Below are positions 54,301 to 63,300 of a stretch of DNA of 64,000 nucleotides, piece after piece (the first letter of the stretch is position 1; the number at the start of each line of letters is the position of its first letter). This stretch comes from Odontocerum albicorne (lineage: Eukaryota > Arthropoda > Insecta > Trichoptera > Odontoceridae). The notes under the pieces were generated by a model. That model ran no database searches and was not told where the DNA came from. It saw only the letters and a program-made list of their open reading frames with translations. The translations under genes were made by a program, and so were the position numbers. The stretch is taken from assembly GCA_949825065.1 (NCBI GenBank), contig OX463838.1:9277246-9341245 (forward strand), read 5' to 3'.

Positions 54301-57300
54301 GCATCTAAAGAAACATTCAAATGTGAAGCATGTAAAGAAACATTCAATCTGTATTTTCTTATCAAATTTTAAGCATCTAAAGAAACATTCAAATGTAAAG
54401 CATGTAAAGAAACATTCAATCTGTATTTTCTTATCAAATGTGAAGCATCTAAAGAAACATCCAATCTGTATTTTCTTATTAAATGTGAAACATCTAAAGT
54501 AACATTCGAATGTGAAGCATCTAAAGAAACATTCAATCTGTATTCTCTTATCAAATGTAAAGCCTCTAAAGTAACATTCAATCTGTATTCTCTTATCAAA
54601 TGTAAAGCCTCTAAAGTAACATTCAAATGTGAAGCATCTAAAGAAACATTCAATCTGTATTTTCTTATTAAATGTGAAACATCTAAAGTAACATTCGAAT
54701 GTGAAGCATCTAAAGAAACATTCTATCTGTATTCCCTTATCAAATTTAAAGCCTCTAAAGTAACATTCAAATGTGAAGCATCTAAAGAAACATTCAATCT
54801 GTATTCTCTTATCAAATTTAAAGCCTCTAAAGTAACATTCAAATGTGAAGCATCTAAAGAAACATTCAATCTGTATTTTCTTATTAAATGTGAAGCATCT
54901 AAAGTAACATTCAAATGTGAAGCATCTAAAGTAACATTCAAATGTGAAGCATCTAAATAAACATTCAATGCGTATTTTCTTATCAAATGTTAAGCATCTA
55001 AAGAAACATTAAATCTGTTTTTTTTATTTTGAAAAATGAATTAAGTAATTTAAATTATTCCTTCATAAATAAAAAAATATAAAATTAAAAAAAAATAATA
55101 CGACCCCTAAACTTTTGATTTATAAATATCTATTTTAAACAGATTAAAAGTTGTCGATGTTTAAATATAAATACTTACTATATCTTATTAAAACATTCAA
55201 ATACAAAATAGATCCAAGTAATCAAGTGTATTTTTCAAGTTTTCTTTAAATATCCAATACCCATTCTTTCGAGTACTAATTTGTTAAGATTTCAATCCTG
55301 TCAGATATGTATGGATTTCATAATTCAATTTCTACATACTTTTTATTCTTACCATACTAAGCGACTATCTTTTCTTAAATATTGCAAAACATATAGAATG
55401 TGGGTTGTATTTTTTTCGCATATTATTTAGTCAAATTGTAAATGCAAACCATAAAGTTATAGAAATACGTCTTTCTAGGCAGAGTCGAGATGAGGTATTT
55501 TTGTGACTGGGGCACATAATTTGTAACAAGGCAAAGGGATTACATTCAATGAAAAATCTTCCTGGATATTTTATGACGGTGTTTGTCACCTTATTGCGTG
55601 GTCGTGTTTTTGAATGAATTGAAAGAGATAATTTTGTTATAAAAATGGAAAAATTATTTGTGAAAACAACAAGTAAAGACAACTATATAAAATCTGTAAT
55701 TGAGATCTCAGAATTAGTAAAAAAAACCCTTGGAGAAGACCCATTGATCAAATAAAAAATTGGACTCACAAAAAATATACAATAAATTGTGTAATATGTA
55801 TTTTATTTCACATAATATCTTTTTGGAGTCCTGCTGATTTTCACTAATAGTCGAGATCTGAACTTGAAATTGAAAATGCGCTAGGTTTGCTGCTATATCT
55901 TCTGAACTCTCCTTGACGGAATGGAGAAGTGGACATTGCATTTTTCTAGAATACATCTGTAGATCCAAATCTCAATTAAAGCTATTGAGATGTGCATATA
56001 CATATATATCCTCAAGATTCCCTAGACAGATTGTGTTACAAATGGTGAAGGTCCACAAGTTGCAGTATTACTACACAAGATATACTATAACACAACTGAT
56101 CATCCAGGGAAAAATAAATGATAAATGAGGTAGAGAAAGACGCGGCATCTCTTGGTAATTTTTTGAGTGATATTGAGTTATTTCAGATAGGCAAAGGATT
56201 TTTATGATGATAGCCAACCTCTAATAGGATATGGCACATCAATAAGAAGAAAAGTCCACTAATAAATATTTATCTTTATTAACAATAGATGGATGTGATT
56301 TATTGCAGTTTTGCAGTATGGAACACGATAATGGGCAGCTCCCTGCTGACGATGGCATGGGGGATAGAGAGGGCCGGTCTCCTGCCTGGTATATGCATCA
56401 TGCTCTTCATGGGCTGCCTCTGTCTCTTCACCTCTTACACCCTGCTCACCGTATGCTACCACCATGGTAAGTTCCATGATCTATTCAACTACCTCTATAT
56501 ATGTGCATTTTCTAATCATCAATTATAAAGTACGAGGAAAAGGTACATGAATTCTTAACTTAAACTCTAAATCTTCAATGTAATTACACCAACCTCCATG
56601 ACTTAGTTGACCTGTCTTCCAGCCCCAGGGTATCGGGTTGGATTCCCATTGGTATCCAGCTTTTTTAAAAACGGTTCAAGTCCGGTTTTCAAGATGGCTT
56701 GTTTAACATTTTTTGGTTGGTTGTTAGAGATTATCATGTGGTAATAAGCTCGCCAAGCTTTACTGTGTACAACTGAAGTGTAATACACTATAATAACTCA
56801 CAATTACTTTTAAATGTTTAACACCTTTCTGCATACTTTTTCATTTCGTAACTCTAAATTATTACCTTTTTAATGTTTTAAATCTGAAAGTTCGATTAAT
56901 GGGGCCGAAACTATGCTGTTTCCCGGTCATGCTATTTAAATGTACAAATCACCCGTTCGGGTACGTTGAAGAGTACCATACTAATGAACTTATGAATCTT
57001 TCTTATTTTGTATGGTAGCCTTCAACAAATCAGAGTTGGTGATTTGGACATTTTAAAGGGTATGGCCAAGAAACAATATTATCTTTGACCCCAGTAATAA
57101 CATTTGGGTTTAAAACCACTAGAATGGACACTTATAAGCAGGGCTGTGGAGTCGGATGAAAATTTACCGACTCCGACTCTGGCTTTATTTTATACTCCTA
57201 CTCCGACTCCGACTCAGACTCCAACTCTTGACTCTGACTTCAATTTTTATTTTATTTTATAATTTACTGCGTCTACCTAATGTATTTATATTGACTTATT

Positions 57301-60300
57301 AATAATGGATACAGGTATAAATAAAAAATTCATTATATTCGTACACAAATGAAACAATTTAATAAAAAAATATATAAACAATACGCATTGAGCAATATCT
57401 TCACACAAAAATAATATTAAAAATATATCACGCTCAATCATCAATCATCATGTACGTGCTACTCCATCTAGTTACTTGATCTAATATCGCCCCTTTTCCA
57501 GCTCTCCGCTTAATCATTTCATTTATTTTAGGCGTTCTAGCGGCTACTACTATTTTTCGTACACATTCGATAATACTCGTTGCATGTCTATCTTTCAAGC
57601 CGTCGCGAATTCCCAATTGCAATGTATGCACTGCACATCGCATGTGATGTATCTTGAAAAGCTCAGAAGCGGCCACTCCAAACTCGTCTAAAGAAGAATC
57701 ACTTCCGCTATCATCTGATGTATCGATTTCATCATCTATTTACTGGTTAACACATACCGTAACGTTATTCATTAAAGAAAATGTTAAAATAATTAAACGG
57801 AGTCGGAGTCGGTCGATTTTTTCCGACTCCGACTCCAACTCCGCCTAAAATGTTCCGACTCCACGACTCCGACTCCGACTCCACAGCCCTGCTTATAAGT
57901 ATTGTTATCTGACATCTTTTACCGGACATGTCCCTTTTTTCCAGACATAAAAATGTATTTAATTAATTATAATTATCACTCCTCTGAAATCACTTTCCTT
58001 GATTTTAAATAATATACAAAATACTGGTCGGTTTTTTTGAGAGATTGGCGGTGCTATCCTTTTTCTCCGAAATTTCTGTGTTTATTATTTATGTTTATTG
58101 TTTATGTTTATTGTTTAGTAATAATTACAAAACGCATGCAATCTTTTGAACTTTTCAGGTGATAACGCAGAGTGTGAGGTGCCCGACCTCTGTCGACTAC
58201 TCATAGGCCGCTGGGCCGAGAGGATAGCGCAGGTCTTTAGCTTTGTGGTCATGCTGGGGGCCAACATAGTTTACTGGGTCCTCATGACCAACTTCCTCTA
58301 CTACTCTGTCAATTACTTTAGAGGTACGTTCATCTTCCACCTATTTTAAGTCTTCTATGATAACTTTGTTTATTATTGTTCACATGTTTATTTATTTGAT
58401 TAATTTAGACAATAATGACCTTATTAATCTGATATTTTACCCTACCTTCTTTCTGTTCATTAATAATTGAAAATGTACAATATACACAATAATTAAGATT
58501 TTTAAATTAAACGATTTTGATACAAATTAGATAATTTTTTCCACAGATTTACCACTCAACCTTACAAAGGTTACATCAGCTGACCCATTTGATGGGGTCA
58601 TTTGCCCCAAGAATACAATTTTCGTAAATATAACGCCATCCATTGAACCCTCAGAGAACTGGGGAGGCAAGTATTGGGATCTGTATTCCAGTGTCCCACT
58701 TTATGTCGCTGTCCTCATCTTTCCATTGCTCAACTTCAACTCTGCAACATTTTTCACGAAGTTCAATTCGCTAGGTAAGTAACAGAGAGTATTCCAAGAA
58801 TACTATTCAAAACATTTGTAATCCTTGTGCATTCCTGTGAGAGAGAAGTGATTTATATACTGTCGCGCTTTTAAATTTAAAAGAATAGTAAATCAGGTGG
58901 TTCTTTGAAAGGGAGAGAGGAAAGAGTGAGTTTTTGGAGGTCTCCATATAGGCATGTGAGTGAATTACTGATGTGAATGTAGAGCGTGTGATGAGGAGTT
59001 GTTGGAGGTCTCCATATATGGATGTGAGTGAATTACTGATGTGAATGTAGAGCGTGTGATGAGGAGTTGTTGGTCTCCATATAGGCATGTAAGTGAATTA
59101 CTGATGTGAATGTAGAGCGTGTGATGAGGAGTTGTTGGAGGTCTCCATAATAAGCATGTGAGTGAATTACTGATGTGAATATAGAACGTGTGATGAGGAG
59201 TTGTTTGTCCTTTGATCGCTTGTTTGTGCTCTCTTGATGATGAGGTGAAAACCTTGAAACCGGTAGGGTTATTCCGATGTATAAAGTGGAATAAACAATG
59301 TTGGACTAAACAAATACAATATTATACAATATTATGGTTTCTAAAGCTGTGGGTCATGAACCTCCTCTGAGAGTTGTCGTAAAATATCAAGGGGGTCGCA
59401 AAAATAAAAATAACTTGCACATAAAAAAGGAAAATAACTAATTTTCTGAGAAAAACAAGGCTGTTATTTTGAAAAATGACAGCCCATAGTCCAAGTTATT
59501 GTTTTACTTTACTCCAATAATTATCTCTGTGTATCTATTCCATTAACAGCTAATTATAGTTGCTTGTGTAAGTAATATATTCATAATCAAACTTTTATAT
59601 TCTTGTGGCAAGTTCAAACTGTTGAGTTGCCATGTTAGTGATGTAAAACAGTAGATATCCTTACTTGATAAGGCTTATTGTCTTTGTGCAAGTACAACAT
59701 TTGTGTGGTCACATGCATCAACAAGATATTCAGTTTAACAGGGGGTCACAGTCTTTATTTTTCTTCTAGGGGGTCGCAAGGCTAAAAAGGTTGAGAAACA
59801 ATGGATTATATAAATCGTTGATAGTTTTTAATTAATAATTCTCGCTCTCTTTGTAATCAAGTAAATTTTTCCAGCCGATAACCTGTAACCCCTGGGCTAG
59901 AAACTAGGCGTCTTACCAACAAGATCATGGAGGTTAATTGGAAGTGTTTACGAGTATAATAGATTCAATTTAGACAAAGAATAAGTAGAAAAGAAAACAA
60001 AATAGAAAGGTAAAGTTCCTAAATTAAGGTCCTTTTTTTGGTTTTCAGGAACACTGTCGGTGTTATACCTGTTGATATTTGTACTGGTGAAGGGATGGGG
60101 CTGGGGCCTACACATAGACTCATGGGTGGCAGAGTTCACAATCAGGACTGACTTCAGTGTCTTGAGCGGCATGCTGGCACTCAGTTTCTACATTCACAAT
60201 ATAATCATTAGTATTATGAGGAACAATCGACATCAAGAACGTAATGTGAGTATTGGCAGAATCTAATTTTGAGAATCACATTTTAAAAGGTTTTTATGTT

Positions 60301-63300
60301 ATTACAGTAGACTCTTGATTATCCGGGGTCAAATAAGCTGGGTTGTGGATTAACCGGGGCATACTACTAATAAACCTAAAGTTACTGATGACACAGATTA
60401 GGAAGCAAGTACACACCCCAATGCTGCTATAGCTAATGTTGAAAACCAACTCAGTTATTTAAAGCAACAAGAATGTTGCGAAATCTGTTTAACACCTTTT
60501 ACCAAAAAGTTAATAAAGGGAAAAAAGACTTTCTTGATTTCATATTTTAAGTATGAATGCATGGATAAAATGGATGTTTTAAGTAAGATGAAGAAAACAG
60601 TTTTAAGATGAGCTTGTTTAGTTAATCTGTTTACAAATTCCCTCCAGGCCCATGCGACAACACCATCTTTTTTTTAGATAATTTGGTCAAGCACTGTTTC
60701 CCGATCATTACAATCATCTCAAGAGCGCTCCTTAATTAGCTCAACAGAAAATAAAGGAGGTTGAGGGACACCAATGTTGCTAACAAAAGTGCCATTAAGC
60801 TATCTAGTTTATAAGCTACAGAAAAATATAAATTCAGATGTAAAATGGCTTAACAAAATAATTCGGAAGTGAATCCACCTGGGGTATCCGCTCGCTTAAT
60901 ATGTATGCTAACCATTGGCCTACGGCTGCCGGTATGAATGCTTACCGTTCTATTGTAGTAATCAGAAAACTAACTATTCCTACAATGCATATTCTACATA
61001 GGATGAGGAATAAGTACGGACATTTTATAAATATGAAGATGACTTTCTTGAGTCTAGAATTTTTGTGATTGTTTCATTGTGATTTATTAGATTTAATTTT
61101 TTTATAAATTATTGTTTTTTTTATAAGTATTTATATTTGTTTGTCTTTGTTCATAAATGTTTTGTATTGTTGAACTAAAGGTTTCATTTATTTGAATGAA
61201 ATAAAAATAAATGAATCAACAAGCTACACTCTTTTGTTTGAAAAGTTTCTGTTACATTTTATTACTTTTCTGAGTAACTTTAACAACTTTGATTATATAC
61301 AGTGTCAAAAGATTATATATATAATTTGCATTATTTAAAAAAACAAATTATTTTGTCTACTTTTAAAGATATTTCATAATAGATTTAAATTTTCCTTTTT
61401 TAGGGTCGCGATTTGACTATTGCTTTTGTGTTGGTAACAATGACATATATGTTGGTTGGCGCAGTTTTCTATGTTTGCTTCCCTCTGGCAAAATCATGTA
61501 TAGAAGATGTAAGTATTAAAACCATTGTTTTATCATAGTTTAATTCATTTATATTTACTTGTGCATTTTAAATATTGGTATTTCATAAAATGTATTTAAA
61601 TAGCATACAATATTTAGTGTAATCTCTCAGTAATGTAAGAGTTAGTCAATCCTTGACAAAAAAAAAAATTAGGATTATCCCAATGGATGTCTCAAATACT
61701 AATTCATTTATTTATATGGTATCCTTCAACATATACAAATTGGCGATATCGATATCTTGCAGGGTGTGGCCAGGAGACGACATTCTCTTCAGATCCATTA
61801 ATTAAACCTTTGGGTTAAGATCCGCTGCAGTAGACATACATTTGCAACGAGAAGTGGCAACAAAAGTCGCTTCCATAAAATTACAGACAAGTCTTAACAT
61901 AAGTTGTGTCCGTTTTTTTCAAATTTAAAAATGAGCACCAAAAGTAAAACAAAATGGTAAATGTTATACATCATTCGAAAGATAATTTTCTGCTCTACAA
62001 GATATTGTGTTTGCTTTTACGTTACATATATTATTTTATTAGATTACAAGCCTTCAAAATGGAATGTCAAGTAGACGAAAGTGAGCATTTTCGACACCTT
62101 CTGTTTGCGTTCATTCGAGGGAATAAAGCTGCTCGCGATATTTGCGAATTGTACGGTGAAGATGCTATGAATGAAAGGGCAGATGGTAGATGGCGGTATA
62201 CAGTCATGTGACTACAATTCATCTGCTCAGCCAATTCTACTGTGGTTTGAAGGGGATCTTCATGAATAATATGGTTTAAGCGGTCCTCATCGAAGTCCAC
62301 TGGTCGTCCGGAACGCTACATATCTTTCAGGTCAAAATTACCGTCTTTGAAACGCAAAAACCATCGATGAGCTGTCCTTTCATTCATAGCATCTTCATTG
62401 TACACTTTGCAAATATTGCGAGCAGCTTTATTCCCTCAATTGAACGCGAAAAGAAGGTGTCAAAAATGCTCACTTTCGTCTACTTGACATTCTTTTTTGA
62501 AGGCTTGTAATCAAATAAAATAATATATGTAAAGTAAAAGCAAACACAATATCTTGTAGAGCAGAACATTTTCTTTCGAATGACGTATAACATTTACCAT
62601 TTTGTTTTACTTTTGGTGCTCATTTTTAAATTTGAAAAAAACGGACACAACTTATGTCGACACCTAATATATATATAATGAAATTGTTGAGTGAGTCCAA
62701 CAATATAAATATTTGTGATATTTGTGATGTAATATAAATATTTAATAGATCAAAGTAAGAGTGGAAATGGCACGAAGTTACGCCTTCAAATGCAGGATTT
62801 CCTCTGTGACTAGGATTTCAATCTCGTCTTACGTATGCCAATTTTATATTGCTATATATTGTATATACTTCTTTATGGAGTTGAAACATGACCCCTTACT
62901 CAGGCTACCACAAAAAAACTAGAAAATTTTGAAATGTGGTGCTATCAAACAATACTGAGTCTCAATGGGTTGACAAAATCTGTAATTACGGTTTTGAAAC
63001 GGATGAAAAAATATAGAACAATTCATCATCAAAAGTACCGGGAAATCCTTTAGTGCAGTGTGAGAAGAATATGCATTTCCTAGTTGAAAAACTTACGAGA
63101 GTAAATTCACTGTGTTATAACATATACAGAGCTGCTGCCTCAAAGGTTAACTTAATGATGAAACCAATTGTTTAAAACTTCAACGAAGAAAGAATTGTAT
63201 AAAACTTTATTCTAACAAGAGTTTTTCTAAATTTCAGAATATTTTGAACAACTTTGTGAAGAGCGACATAATGACAGCGGTGGCGCGGATCCTGCTGCTC

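Noticed and set aside
54269..54986. Long open frames on both strands (KHLKKHSNV and NVSLDASHL repeats)
   Set aside because: They arise only from a minisatellite whose unit lengths are multiples of three; there is no start context, splice site or non-repetitive part.
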